A DNA stretch of 64,000 nt from Rodentibacter caecimuris (GTDB lineage: Bacteria > Pseudomonadota > Gammaproteobacteria > Enterobacterales > Pasteurellaceae), in assembly GCA_001998905.1 (NCBI GenBank), contig MLAA01000024.1, positions 1 to 64,000 of the forward strand. The letters run 5' to 3'. The number at the start of each line of letters is the position of its first letter. The stretch's first letter is position 1. The position numbers and the translations under genes are program-made. A model generated the notes under the pieces. The model saw only the letters and a program-made list of their open reading frames with translations, did not search any database and was not told where the DNA came from. Positions 41,317 through 49,710 of this stretch are shown one piece after another.

Positions 41317-41925
41317 ACATCCTTGAATCGACCAACCAACAGTTAGGGCAAACAATAATGTACTAATCCCAACCGTCCCCCCCATCAAAAAACCGATTGT
41401 GCAAACTGTTACTTCCATTAAAGTACGCACAACGCCTATTTTAATTTGAAAACGCTGGCTCAATCCCACCATTAATCCGTCTCTTGGGCCTGCGCCTTGA
41501 TGACAAGTCAAATAAAATGCTGAACCTGTCCCTGTCAACAATATACCGAGAAAGACAAATAAAAAGCGAAAAAATAAATTTTCAGGTGCAACAATTATGG
41601 AAGTAGTAATCCCAAGAAATAATGCAATAATTAAAATATTTAATAGTGTACCTAAACCAGGCCTTAATTTAAACGGAGCCCACATTAACATAACAAAACA
41701 ACTAATCCCAAATGAAGTCCACCCGACACTCAACCCACTTTGTAATGCTAAACCTTCCGATAATACCGTCCAAGGCGCCGCACCAAGCCCAGCCAACAAT
41801 AGCAATCCATCCCCAATACCAAAAACTGCGAGGGAAACAAATAACACCAACAAAGAGTTGCTTTCTAATGTCCATGGAGAGGCGGCACTCCAGAAAGTAT
41901 AGGGAATAACCCGGATTTTTTTCAT
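41260..41925 (-). CDS. YczE/YitT-like membrane protein
   Basis: A 221-residue integral membrane protein with about five hydrophobic segments and the motif HQGAGPRDGLMVGLS in the middle, typical of the YczE/YyaS (COG2364) group. An N-terminal GLGAAPWTVLSEGLA repeats the GxGAAPxD/T pattern, suggesting an internal duplication. Function unknown. It overlaps the heptosyltransferase gene tail to tail by 57 bases, so the C-termini of both proteins are encoded on opposite strands of the same DNA. Confidence 0.75.
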   Translation of the reverse strand: MKKIRVIPYTFWSAASPWTLESNSLLVLFVSLAVFGIGDGLLLLAGLGAAPWTVLSEGLALQSGLSVGWTSFGISCFVMLMWAPFKLRPGLGTLLNILIIALFLGITTSIIVAPENLFFRFLFVFLGILLTGTGSAFYLTCHQGAGPRDGLMVGLSQRFQIKIGVVRTLMEVTVCTIGFLMGGTVGISTLLFALTVGWSIQGCLSLIMRLPHSVYERNNLD

Positions 41926-42030
41926 AACAACCTCATTTTTCTCACCGATAAGTGTAACGAGAAAGCCGTCTACACTAGAGAGCCGTATTCTATACTATAT
42001 CGCAAATTCACATAGACTTTATTACTAAAA

Positions 42031-42085
42031 CGTGATCGAGATCACATCTTCAAAAATTGTTTTTATGCACTTTATCCCCTAAAAT
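42031..42085 (+). promoter_or_regulatory. CRP site and promoter of yjjI
   Basis: CGTGA-TCGAGA-TCACA (42031-42046) matches the CRP consensus at nine of ten half-site bases, with GTGATC/GATCAC symmetry. Downstream, TTGTTT (42057-42062) and TAAAAT (42080-42085) are 17 bases apart. The site centre lies near -53 from the predicted start; the start point is uncertain. Confidence 0.65.
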
Positions 42086-42121
42086 GAGCACACTGTTTTA
42101 GCTTAATTCAAGGAACTCATT

Positions 42122-43663
42122 ATGCTCGCCTCATTACAAGATATTTTAGATACCGTCAAAGCTAATAATTTAACCTACCACCAAAAACTGATGATGTTAG
42201 GTAACATTGCAGAGCGTTTATTTGATCCACGTGAATTATTAGGCTATACGGAAGAAGAATGGGGATTTTTGCAAAATCAAATGATCTGCGATCTAAATGA
42301 GGGCTATGCCATCTATCGCCCTCGATATATATTGCCCGATTATGAAGTTTATTTACAAAAAGGCTGTCAATTTCTTGAATTACCAGCTCCACAAAATTTA
42401 GATGAAGCACTCGACGGATTACTCATTCTGTATTCTCATATTCCTTCAATTACAACTTTTCCAGTGTACATCGGACGATTAGATCAATTACTTGATAGAT
42501 TCATTACTGACGAAAAAGCAGATTATATTAAAATTAAACGCTTTTTAAATCATATTGATAAAACCGTACCGGATTCATTCTGCCATGCGAATATCGGTCC
42601 TTTCGATACCAAAGCCGGCCGCCTAATCTTAAAAGCAGTCATTGAATTAGAAGCACCTACGCCGAATATGACTATTCGTTATGACAAGAATAAAACCTCA
42701 AGAGAATTTGCTGAATTAGCAGCAAAAGCTTGCCTATTAGTTTCTAAACCGTCCTTTGCTAATGATGCTTACTATATTTCTGATCTTGGTGAACAATATG
42801 GTATCGCCAGTTGCTACAACGCCTTACCGGAATGTGGTGGTGCTTATACGCTAACCCGTCTCCGCCTCGGTACAATTGGGCGGGCGTGTCAAAATCTTGA
42901 TGAAATGATTAATGATTTATTACCTAGAGTAGCAAAAGCCGCACTTTCTACAATGGATAAACGACATAAATTTTTAGTCGAAGAGAGCCACTTCTTTGAG
43001 AGCTCTTTCTTAGAAAAAGAAGGGTTTATTCAACGTACTAATTTTACCGGAATGTTTGCTATCGTCGGCTTAGCCGATGCAACTAATCATTTACTGAAGC
43101 AAGAAGGCCTAAATGAAACCTTTGGGAAAAGTGCGCGCGGAGATGAAATTGCAACGGCTATTATGGACAAACTAAAAGAAATCAATGATAACCACAAGGG
43201 ACTTTATGCTGAACGTACAGAACATCACTATCTGTTACATGCGCAAGTCGGTGCGAGCAATCACGATGAAGATAAGGCCAATGCCCCAGCTCACCGTATT
43301 CGTGTGGGAGAAGAACCGACACTTTTGGCTCACTTAAAACAATCTGCCCCATTCCATAAATATTTTCCATCCGGAACCGGTGATTTATTCGCCTTTGATC
43401 AAACTTATACGGACCATTTAGATGCAGTAGTTGATATCATTGACGGCGCATTTACCTCGGGTTATCGCTATATCACTACCTATCTCAAAAATACAGATTT
43501 AATTCGCGTAACGGGATATTTAGTGAAAAAAAGCGAAGTAGAAAAATACCGTAATGGAGAAGTAGCCCTTAGAGATACCACTTGGTACGGTTCTGGGACA
43601 GATGAATGTGCACAAGTATTCGACCGCCAATTGCGGGATGAGAATGATGTGAAAGCAATGTAA
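42122..43663 (+). CDS. yjjI: Glycyl radical enzyme of unknown substrate, YjjI type
   Basis: Oxygen-sensitive radical enzyme of the YjjI (DUF3029) group, 513 residues, as long as E. coli YjjI. The C-terminal RVTGYLVKK (Gly465) corresponds to the RVSGY radical-bearing loop of pyruvate formate-lyase, though it lies about 48 residues from the end rather than about 25. Candidate active-site cysteines are in ASCYNALPECGG (Cys231, Cys238). The activating enzyme gene follows directly. It sits beside nupC and deoD here and beside the deo operon in E. coli, suggesting a role in deoxynucleoside breakdown. Substrate unknown. Confidence 0.85.
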   Translation: MLASLQDILDTVKANNLTYHQKLMMLGNIAERLFDPRELLGYTEEEWGFLQNQMICDLNEGYAIYRPRYILPDYEVYLQKGCQFLELPAPQNLDEALDGLLILYSHIPSITTFPVYIGRLDQLLDRFITDEKADYIKIKRFLNHIDKTVPDSFCHANIGPFDTKAGRLILKAVIELEAPTPNMTIRYDKNKTSREFAELAAKACLLVSKPSFANDAYYISDLGEQYGIASCYNALPECGGAYTLTRLRLGTIGRACQNLDEMINDLLPRVAKAALSTMDKRHKFLVEESHFFESSFLEKEGFIQRTNFTGMFAIVGLADATNHLLKQEGLNETFGKSARGDEIATAIMDKLKEINDNHKGLYAERTEHHYLLHAQVGASNHDEDKANAPAHRIRVGEEPTLLAHLKQSAPFHKYFPSGTGDLFAFDQTYTDHLDAVVDIIDGAFTSGYRYITTYLKNTDLIRVTGYLVKKSEVEKYRNGEVALRDTTWYGSGTDECAQVFDRQLRDENDVKAM

Positions 43664-43676
43664 AAATCTCCCAAAA

Positions 43677-44465
43677 ATGACCGCACTTTCCGATATTTTT
43701 GTCCCGTTACATCGAATAATCCCTTTTTCTAACGTAGAAGGACAGGGGAATCGGACTAGTATTTTTCTGCAAGGATGCAAATTAAATTGTCTGTATTGCC
43801 ATAATCCTGAAACTATTAGTCGCCATACTGATGGAGCTAAATTAGTCAGCTTACAATACTTATATGAGCAAATTATGGCAGCAGTTCCCTTCATTCGGGG
43901 AGTAACATTTTCTGGTGGAGAACCAACTATTCACCATAAGAAACTCGTTCCTCTTTTTCAGAAACTACGGAAAGAGGGATTAACCTGCTATTTAGATAGC
44001 AGCGGTTTTTTTGATTTTGAGCAAATTCAACCGCTTATTGAAGTAACTGACAAATTTTTATTTGATTTAAAAGGTGAAGGACTAGGGCTACAATCCTTAT
44101 GTTTTGATCGCAAAAATCGGCATGGGCGAATTCCAAATCAGCTCATTCCTGACCGACAAATCATTAAACAAAGCAATTTGCACAGAAATCTATACAATTT
44201 AAAAAAGTTATTAGCGCTGAACAAGGTGGAAGAAGTACGCTTAGTTTTTGTACTAAATTTTTTTAATGCTGAAAAACTTATTGAAAATACCGCTACATTA
44301 TTAAAACAACACCCGAATGTTTTACTTAAAATTATTCGAGTCCATAGCAAAGGAGTGCGTGATGAAATCGGCTTGCAACCCCATATTCCAAGTACAGCTC
44401 AAACAACTGAACTAGAGAAATATGCAAAATCTTGCGGAATATCAAAAATTATGACGATTTATTAA
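43677..44465 (+). CDS. yjjW: Radical SAM glycyl-radical activase, YjjW type
   Basis: Radical SAM enzyme expected to place the glycyl radical on YjjI. The cluster motif CKLNCLYC (Cys34, Cys38, Cys41) is a CxxxCxxC box, with FSGGEPTIH as the GGE motif. At 262 residues it is slightly shorter than E. coli YjjW (287) and lacks room for two full ferredoxin-type clusters. The start is odd: ATG is followed by ACCGCACTT, an exact USS, so codons 2-4 are made of uptake sequence, and no good ribosome-binding site precedes it. Coupling to yjjI, 13 bases upstream, probably helps. Confidence 0.85.
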   Translation: MTALSDIFVPLHRIIPFSNVEGQGNRTSIFLQGCKLNCLYCHNPETISRHTDGAKLVSLQYLYEQIMAAVPFIRGVTFSGGEPTIHHKKLVPLFQKLRKEGLTCYLDSSGFFDFEQIQPLIEVTDKFLFDLKGEGLGLQSLCFDRKNRHGRIPNQLIPDRQIIKQSNLHRNLYNLKKLLALNKVEEVRLVFVLNFFNAEKLIENTATLLKQHPNVLLKIIRVHSKGVRDEIGLQPHIPSTAQTTELEKYAKSCGISKIMTIY

Positions 44466-44555
44466 TCAAATATAAAAAGTACACTTAAATTTCACCGACT
44501 TTTTCAACAAAAACAAGTAGAATATGCCGAATTTAACTATAGGGAGAACAATTTT

Positions 44556-45800
44556 ATGGGTGATATACTGAAGAGTATCGGCGGAATGGCAATCTTACTG
44601 TTCATTGCGTTTTTACTTTCCAACAACCGCAAAGCAATTAATTTTAGAACTGTAATAGGGGCGTTTGCTATTCAAATTGGATTAGCCGCCCTTATTTTAT
44701 ATGAGCCCCACGGCCAACAAGCATTAATATCAGTATCCAATGCAGTATCAAAAGTTATTGAATACGGTAACGAAGGGATTGCTTTTGTCTTCGGTCCGTT
44801 ATCTAATCCAAATAATTTCGGTTTTATTTTCGCCGTAAAAGTGTTACCAACTATCGTCTTCTTTTCTGCATTAATTTCCGTGCTTTATTATTTGGGAATA
44901 ATGCAATTCGTTATTAAAATCCTCGGCGGCGCATTACAAAAACTATTAGGCACGTCCAAAGCGGAATCAATGTCAGCAGCAGCAAATATTTTTGTCGGAC
45001 AAACCGAAGCACCATTAGTTGTAAAACCTTTTATCAGCCGAATGACACAATCCGAATTATTCGCCATTATGGCTGGCGGTACAGCATCTATCGCCGGGTC
45101 GGTATTAGCAGCCTATGCGGGTATGGGTGTACCTTTACCTTACTTAATCGCCGCATCTTTTATGGCAGCCCCGGCAGGTTTATTGTTCGCTAAAATATTA
45201 TTCCCTCAAACCGAACAGTTTGTTGACAACGCCCCTGACATTAACGAAAACGAAAAACCCTCTAACGTACTTGAAGCAATGGCAACCGGAGCTAGCTCAG
45301 GAATGAGCTTGGCAATGAATGTTGGTGCAATGTTAATTGCTTTTGTAGCGTTATTAGCGTTAATCAATGGTCTTTTAAGCGGACTAGGTAGTTTATTCGA
45401 CTATAGTGAATTAAATCTACAAATGCTTTTCGGTTGGTTATTTAAACCACTGGCTTATTTAATCGGGATCCCTTGGGAGGAATCACAAATAGCGGGACAA
45501 ATGATCGGAATGAAACTTGCCGTAAACGAATTTGTCGGCTATTTGGAGTTCACTAAATATTTACAACCGGATGCGCCAATGATGTTGACGGATAAAACCA
45601 AAGCAATCATTACATTTGCGCTTTGTGGTTTTGCCAACTTCAGTTCGATTGCCGTATTAATCGGTGGATTAGGTGGAATAGCACCAAATCGTCGTAGCGA
45701 TATCGCTCGTTTAGGATTGAAAGCCGTTATTGCAGGAACATTAGCCAACTTAATGAGCGCAACAATTGCAGGCTTATTTATCAGCTTGGCAGCGATATAG
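44556..45800 (+). CDS. nupC: Concentrative nucleoside transporter (NupC family)
   Basis: Inner-membrane nucleoside:cation symporter, 414 residues with about ten hydrophobic segments. The family motif [13 protein letters not shown] and the C-terminal ICxF-type region [19 protein letters not shown] are clear. AGGGAGAA precedes the ATG. It lies between the YjjI/YjjW pair and deoD on the same strand, so imported nucleosides can be phosphorolysed at once. Nucleoside range cannot be inferred. A palindromic hairpin follows at 45863. Confidence 0.9.
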   Translation: MGDILKSIGGMAILLFIAFLLSNNRKAINFRTVIGAFAIQIGLAALILYEPHGQQALISVSNAVSKVIEYGNEGIAFVFGPLSNPNNFGFIFAVKVLPTIVFFSALISVLYYLGIMQFVIKILGGALQKLLGTSKAESMSAAANIFVGQTEAPLVVKPFISRMTQSELFAIMAGGTASIAGSVLAAYAGMGVPLPYLIAASFMAAPAGLLFAKILFPQTEQFVDNAPDINENEKPSNVLEAMATGASSGMSLAMNVGAMLIAFVALLALINGLLSGLGSLFDYSELNLQMLFGWLFKPLAYLIGIPWEESQIAGQMIGMKLAVNEFVGYLEFTKYLQPDAPMMLTDKTKAIITFALCGFANFSSIAVLIGGLGGIAPNRRSDIARLGLKAVIAGTLANLMSATIAGLFISLAAI

Positions 45801-45862
45801 CAAGATTAACTGTACTTTTCAGTATTCAATACGAGAAGTGCGGTCAATTTATCAGACGTTTT

Positions 45863-45891
45863 AACACCGGGAATTCCCGGTGTTATCCTTT
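45863..45891 (+). terminator. Perfect palindrome after nupC
   Basis: AACACCGGG-AATT-CCCGGTGTT (45863-45884) gives a nine-pair stem with a four-base loop, followed by ATCCTTTAC. The weak T-tract suggests partial termination between nupC and deoD. Confidence 0.55.
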
Positions 45892-45898
45892 ACAGTAA

Positions 45899-45914
45899 AC
45901 GAAAACGTTTGCTT
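45899..45914 (+). promoter_or_regulatory. PurR-like operator upstream of deoD
   Basis: ACGAAAACGTTTGCTT, read on the minus strand as AAGCAAACGTTTTCGT, differs from the E. coli PurR consensus ACGCAAACGTTTTCGT at one clear position. It lies 26 bases before the deoD ATG. PurR and CytR are both LacI-family proteins with related half-sites; the spacing favours PurR. Confidence 0.7.
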
Positions 45915-45939
45915 ATTATCACAAACAGAGGAAATAAAA

Positions 45940-46656
45940 ATGACTCCACATATTAACGCACCAGAAGGTGCATTTGCTGATGTTGTATTAATGCCCGGTG
46001 ATCCGCTACGCGCTAAATATATCGCCGAAACTTTCTTAGAAAACCCACAAGAAGTAACGAATGTACGCAATATGCTAGGTTACACAGGAACTTATAAAGG
46101 ACGTAAAATCTCCGTAATGGGACATGGTATGGGGATTCCTTCTTGCTCAATCTATGCAAAAGAACTCATCACCGAATATGGTGTAAAAAAAATTATTCGG
46201 GTCGGTTCCTGTGGTGCTGTTCGCCAAGATGTCAAAGTGCGTGATGTAATTATCGGTTTGGGAGCTTGTACGGATTCTAAAGTTAATCGTATCCGTTTTA
46301 AAGATAATGATTTTGCAGCTATCGCTGATTTTGAATTGACTCAAGCCACCGTTCAAGCTGCAAAGACTAAAGGTGTTAATATTCGAATCGGAAATCTGTT
46401 TTCCGCCGATTTATTTTATACTCCGGATATTGAAATGTTTGATGTAATGGAAAAATACGGAATTTTAGGGGTAGAAATGGAAGCAGCTGGAATTTATGGG
46501 GTTGCTGCCGAATTTGGTGCTCAGGCACTAGCAATTTGTACAGTATCTGATCATATCCGTACAGGAGAAAAACTCAGTTCGGAAGAACGTCAATTAACCT
46601 TCAATGAAATGATTGAAATCGCACTAGAGTCAGTACTTATTGCAGATCAAGCCTAA
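45940..46656 (+). CDS. deoD: Purine-nucleoside phosphorylase DeoD type
   Basis: Hexameric enzyme splitting purine (deoxy)nucleosides with phosphate to base and (deoxy)ribose 1-phosphate. The ATG at 45940 is chosen because CAGAGGAAA lies upstream and [20 protein letters not shown] matches the known N-terminus, giving 238 residues (E. coli 239). VEMEAAG and the catalytic Asp in [10 protein letters not shown] are conserved. An earlier start at 45880 would translate the operator. No deoC, deoA or deoB is in the window. Confidence 0.96.
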   Translation: MTPHINAPEGAFADVVLMPGDPLRAKYIAETFLENPQEVTNVRNMLGYTGTYKGRKISVMGHGMGIPSCSIYAKELITEYGVKKIIRVGSCGAVRQDVKVRDVIIGLGACTDSKVNRIRFKDNDFAAIADFELTQATVQAAKTKGVNIRIGNLFSADLFYTPDIEMFDVMEKYGILGVEMEAAGIYGVAAEFGAQALAICTVSDHIRTGEKLSSEERQLTFNEMIEIALESVLIADQA

Positions 46657-46979
46657 TCATATCATCAAAGTGCGGTCAAATTTTTGACTGATTTAAATCA
46701 TAAAATCAGTATTGTGTAATAAGGGTTAACAGTAAGTACTAAGACATTGTAGAGGCGCCACTATGGCGCCCGTTTAACAATATGCCGAACGCGTTCATTT
46801 TAATTTAAAATATAACGCTTCCTTTCTCATAAACATTTATCGATCACCCCTAAAACATAACCACTAGCAGCCAAAAATTTTACATACCCGCATTAAAAAC
46901 AACCCCACTATCCTCATATCAAGAATAGTGGGATAAGCTAATAAATAGCGCTATATGTTGTACAAGTGTTTATTACACG
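46657..46979. other. 323-base gap between deoD and cpdB
   Basis: Convergent intergenic region. It holds a USS (46678-46686), a hairpin GGCGCCA/TGGCGCC (46754-46770) that may end the deoD transcript, and the cpdB terminator: CCCACTAT (46904-46911) pairs with ATAGTGGG (46925-46932), followed on the minus strand by GTTGTTTTT. No gene is visible. Confidence 0.65.
46904..46932 (-). terminator. Terminator of cpdB
   Basis: An eight-pair stem (CCCACTAT/ATAGTGGG), followed on the minus strand by GGTTGTTTTTAA, lies 48 bases after the cpdB stop. Confidence 0.75.
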
Positions 46980-48959
46980 TTATTCCTTAGCACTCAAATC
47001 AATCTGGTAAACAGCAAAACCGATCTCATCAAGACCAATTTGCGTCATTGGATATTGTGCTTTTTCCGTAATAAAATTTTGCGCTTTTTTACTCGGCGAT
47101 GTTTCCACCCGAATATCTAATTTCACTGATGTCTTAATTGGTGAAATTCTCCAATTTTGATCTGCTGACGGATTAATTTGCCCCTTGTTTTCAGTTTCTC
47201 TCTCAATATAATTAGCTAAGATTTGGCGGTTTTCATCAGGCGCAGCGAAGACTACATGCTGTTCGCCCGTACCAGGGAATTTGTTACTGTAAGCACGATA
47301 ATTATTCGTTGCAATTAAAAACTCTTGTTCAGATTTCACCGCACTTCCATTAAATGTTAGATTAATAACTCGATGAGCATCAGAATTAATGAGATTGCAA
47401 TCGCCGTCATAACGAGGAGGTTGGGTTATATCATACTGATATTCAATTCCGTCAATCACATCAAAATTATAAGTTCTGAAACCATTCCAATTCAATAAAA
47501 ATTGCGGTTGCGTCGAATTCGGATCAATTTGGTTAAACATTCCTGCACTACATTCTAGCCACTCTCTCAGTTGAGCGCCATTTACCTTCACAACAACCAA
47601 GGTATTTGGATAAAGATACAAATCAGCAGCATGGCGGAATGTTAAATCACCTTTATCTACTTCTGTATAACCGTTCGGATCATTTTTACGACCACCGGCT
47701 TTAAAAGGCGCACCAGCACTTAACACGGGTAATCCTGATAATGCGGGTAATGCTTTTATCGCATTTTCCACATAAGCTTTCTGTGCTAAATTGACAATTT
47801 GAACGGTCGGATCATCTTGCACCAACGCCAGATAACTATACATATTATCTGTCGCTTTACCTATAGGCTGAGCGACAAACTGACGGGTCGCTTCGTGAAC
47901 CGGCTGTAAAAGTGCGGTCATTTTCGGATCATTTTCTACTAGTGCTATTTTTTTAGTTGCATCGTAAATCGGACGAAGGGCTGCTTTACCTTCGATAACA
48001 AGCCATTTCTCCTGACGTTTGGCTAATGTTAAATCAATCACGCTAATATGATTTGCCCAATACCCTGCCATCGCTTCTGGAATAGATTTAACCAATCCTT
48101 TTTCAATATTCACCCATAGAGAGTCGGCAAATTCTTTATTTGGAAATAAACGATGAGAGTGTCCGAAAATAACGGCATCAATCCCTTCTATGTCCGCCAA
48201 ATAAAAAGCCGAATTTTCTGCACCTTCTTCATAAGGCTTGTCAGAAGGACCAGTGTGTGCTAGCGCGACGATAATATCCGCTCCAGCATTTTTTAAAACT
48301 GGAACATATTTTTTCGCTGTTTTAACAATATCACGCGCTTCAACTTTACCGTCTAAATGGGCTTTGTCCCAAACCATAATTTGTGGTGGAACAAACCCGA
48401 TATAACCGATCTTCAACTGATGCTTGATACCGTGTTCATCTAATATGTCTTTAGTTTGAATAAAATAGGGCTGATATAAGGGTTCTTCTGTACCAGCTTT
48501 CACGACATTTGCGTTAATAATAGGAAATGTTGCTTGTTTTATGGTATCATCAAGATACTTTAAGCCATAATTAAATTCGTGATTACCCAAAGTTCCTACA
48601 TCATATTGCATTAAATTTAACGCACTCACTGCCGGATGAGGTTTATTTTCTTTATAACCTACAGCAGCCTGATAATCCGCTATAGGATTACCTTGTATTA
48701 AATCGCCATTATCGACCAATACTGAATTTCTTGCTTCTTTCCTTGCCTGTGTAATTAAGGTAGCGGCACGGGTTAGACCGAATTTCTCCGTTGGCTGATC
48801 TTTATAATAGTCAAAATCCGTCAAGAAACTGTGAATATCGGTTGTGCCGATAATACGTAACTCTGCTTTTACATCTGAAGCGGCAGAGATAAAACGACTA
48901 GCACTAACAGCTAAAATACTCGTTGCGCTGATCTGTAAAAAACGTCTTCTGTTTAACAT
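46980..48959 (-). CDS. cpdB: 2',3'-cyclic-nucleotide 2'-phosphodiesterase/3'-nucleotidase
   Basis: Periplasmic bifunctional enzyme releasing nucleosides from 2',3'-cyclic and 3'-nucleotides, 659 residues (E. coli 647). The N-terminus NRRRFLQIS followed by a hydrophobic stretch and A-S-R looks like a twin-arginine signal, whereas E. coli CpdB uses Sec. The metallophosphatase domain shows GTTDIHSFL, DNGDLIQGN, TLGNHEFNYGL and FGHSHRLF; the C-terminal 5'-nucleotidase domain has the substrate-stacking region. It supplies substrates for NupC/DeoD and can use RNase I products. Two USS copies are inside. Confidence 0.92.
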   Translation of the reverse strand: MLNRRRFLQISATSILAVSASRFISAASDVKAELRIIGTTDIHSFLTDFDYYKDQPTEKFGLTRAATLITQARKEARNSVLVDNGDLIQGNPIADYQAAVGYKENKPHPAVSALNLMQYDVGTLGNHEFNYGLKYLDDTIKQATFPIINANVVKAGTEEPLYQPYFIQTKDILDEHGIKHQLKIGYIGFVPPQIMVWDKAHLDGKVEARDIVKTAKKYVPVLKNAGADIIVALAHTGPSDKPYEEGAENSAFYLADIEGIDAVIFGHSHRLFPNKEFADSLWVNIEKGLVKSIPEAMAGYWANHISVIDLTLAKRQEKWLVIEGKAALRPIYDATKKIALVENDPKMTALLQPVHEATRQFVAQPIGKATDNMYSYLALVQDDPTVQIVNLAQKAYVENAIKALPALSGLPVLSAGAPFKAGGRKNDPNGYTEVDKGDLTFRHAADLYLYPNTLVVVKVNGAQLREWLECSAGMFNQIDPNSTQPQFLLNWNGFRTYNFDVIDGIEYQYDITQPPRYDGDCNLINSDAHRVINLTFNGSAVKSEQEFLIATNNYRAYSNKFPGTGEQHVVFAAPDENRQILANYIERETENKGQINPSADQNWRISPIKTSVKLDIRVETSPSKKAQNFITEKAQYPMTQIGLDEIGFAVYQIDLSAKE

Positions 48960-49065
48960 AAAATGTCCTTTGATTAAAAATAATTTGCAGTAATGTATTT
49001 TAAAAATTTTTCAATTCATATCTGTAATAATATAAAAGCTGAGCAAGACTGATCATCGTTTTAAA

Positions 49066-49695
49066 TTAACTGCCGTAACGTTCAAAATATAATACGGTTG
49101 CAGCAACGCGGGAATGTACATTTAACTTACGCAATAAATTACGAATATGAACTTTTACCGTTTCCTCGGAAATAAATAGTTTAGTCGCGATCTGTTTATT
49201 AGAGAGTCCCGTTGCTATTAATTTAAGGACTCCCATTTCCCGTTCGGTCAATGAATCTAAAGGATCTTGGTTATATTGTCGTTCAAGTAATAATTGCTTA
49301 ACAGTTTCGCTTAAAATCACTTCCCCTTCTGCAACTTTTTTTATCTGCGCTAGTAACATTTCTGGTTCGGAATCTTTCAATAGATAGCCATCAGCACCAG
49401 CATCTATCAGTGTAAAAATATCATTTTTAGCATCAGAAACTGTAAGAATTAAAATTCTTGAATCAATTTCTTCCGCCCTTAAGCCTTTAAGTGTATCCAA
49501 CCCTGACAATCCCTTCATATTTAAATCTAAAATAATCAGATCTGGGTGGGTTTGTAATGCAACTGAAATGCCTTCGCTACCGCTACCAACATCGGCAACG
49601 ACTTCAAACCCCTCGTCTAGCTCAATCAGTTGCTTAATACCACGACGCATTAAAGGATGATCATCAATAATTAACACTTTTAATTTTTCTTGCAT
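49066..49695 (-). CDS. narP: Response regulator NarP
   Basis: Two-component regulator for nitrate/nitrite response, 209 residues, as long as H. influenzae NarP. The receiver has the acidic pair IIDDHP, phosphorylation site Asp57 (LIILDLNM), and LTVSDA and LLKDSEP as Thr and Lys switch residues. The C-terminal LuxR-type helix-turn-helix (LTEREMGVLKLIATGLSNKQ) binds DNA. No sensor gene (narQ) is nearby, as in other Pasteurellaceae where they are unlinked. It lies 15 bases after cyaA on the same strand. Confidence 0.9.
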   Translation of the reverse strand: MQEKLKVLIIDDHPLMRRGIKQLIELDEGFEVVADVGSGSEGISVALQTHPDLIILDLNMKGLSGLDTLKGLRAEEIDSRILILTVSDAKNDIFTLIDAGADGYLLKDSEPEMLLAQIKKVAEGEVILSETVKQLLLERQYNQDPLDSLTEREMGVLKLIATGLSNKQIATKLFISEETVKVHIRNLLRKLNVHSRVAATVLYFERYGS

Positions 49696-49710
49696 TATGC
49701 TCTCCCTAGG

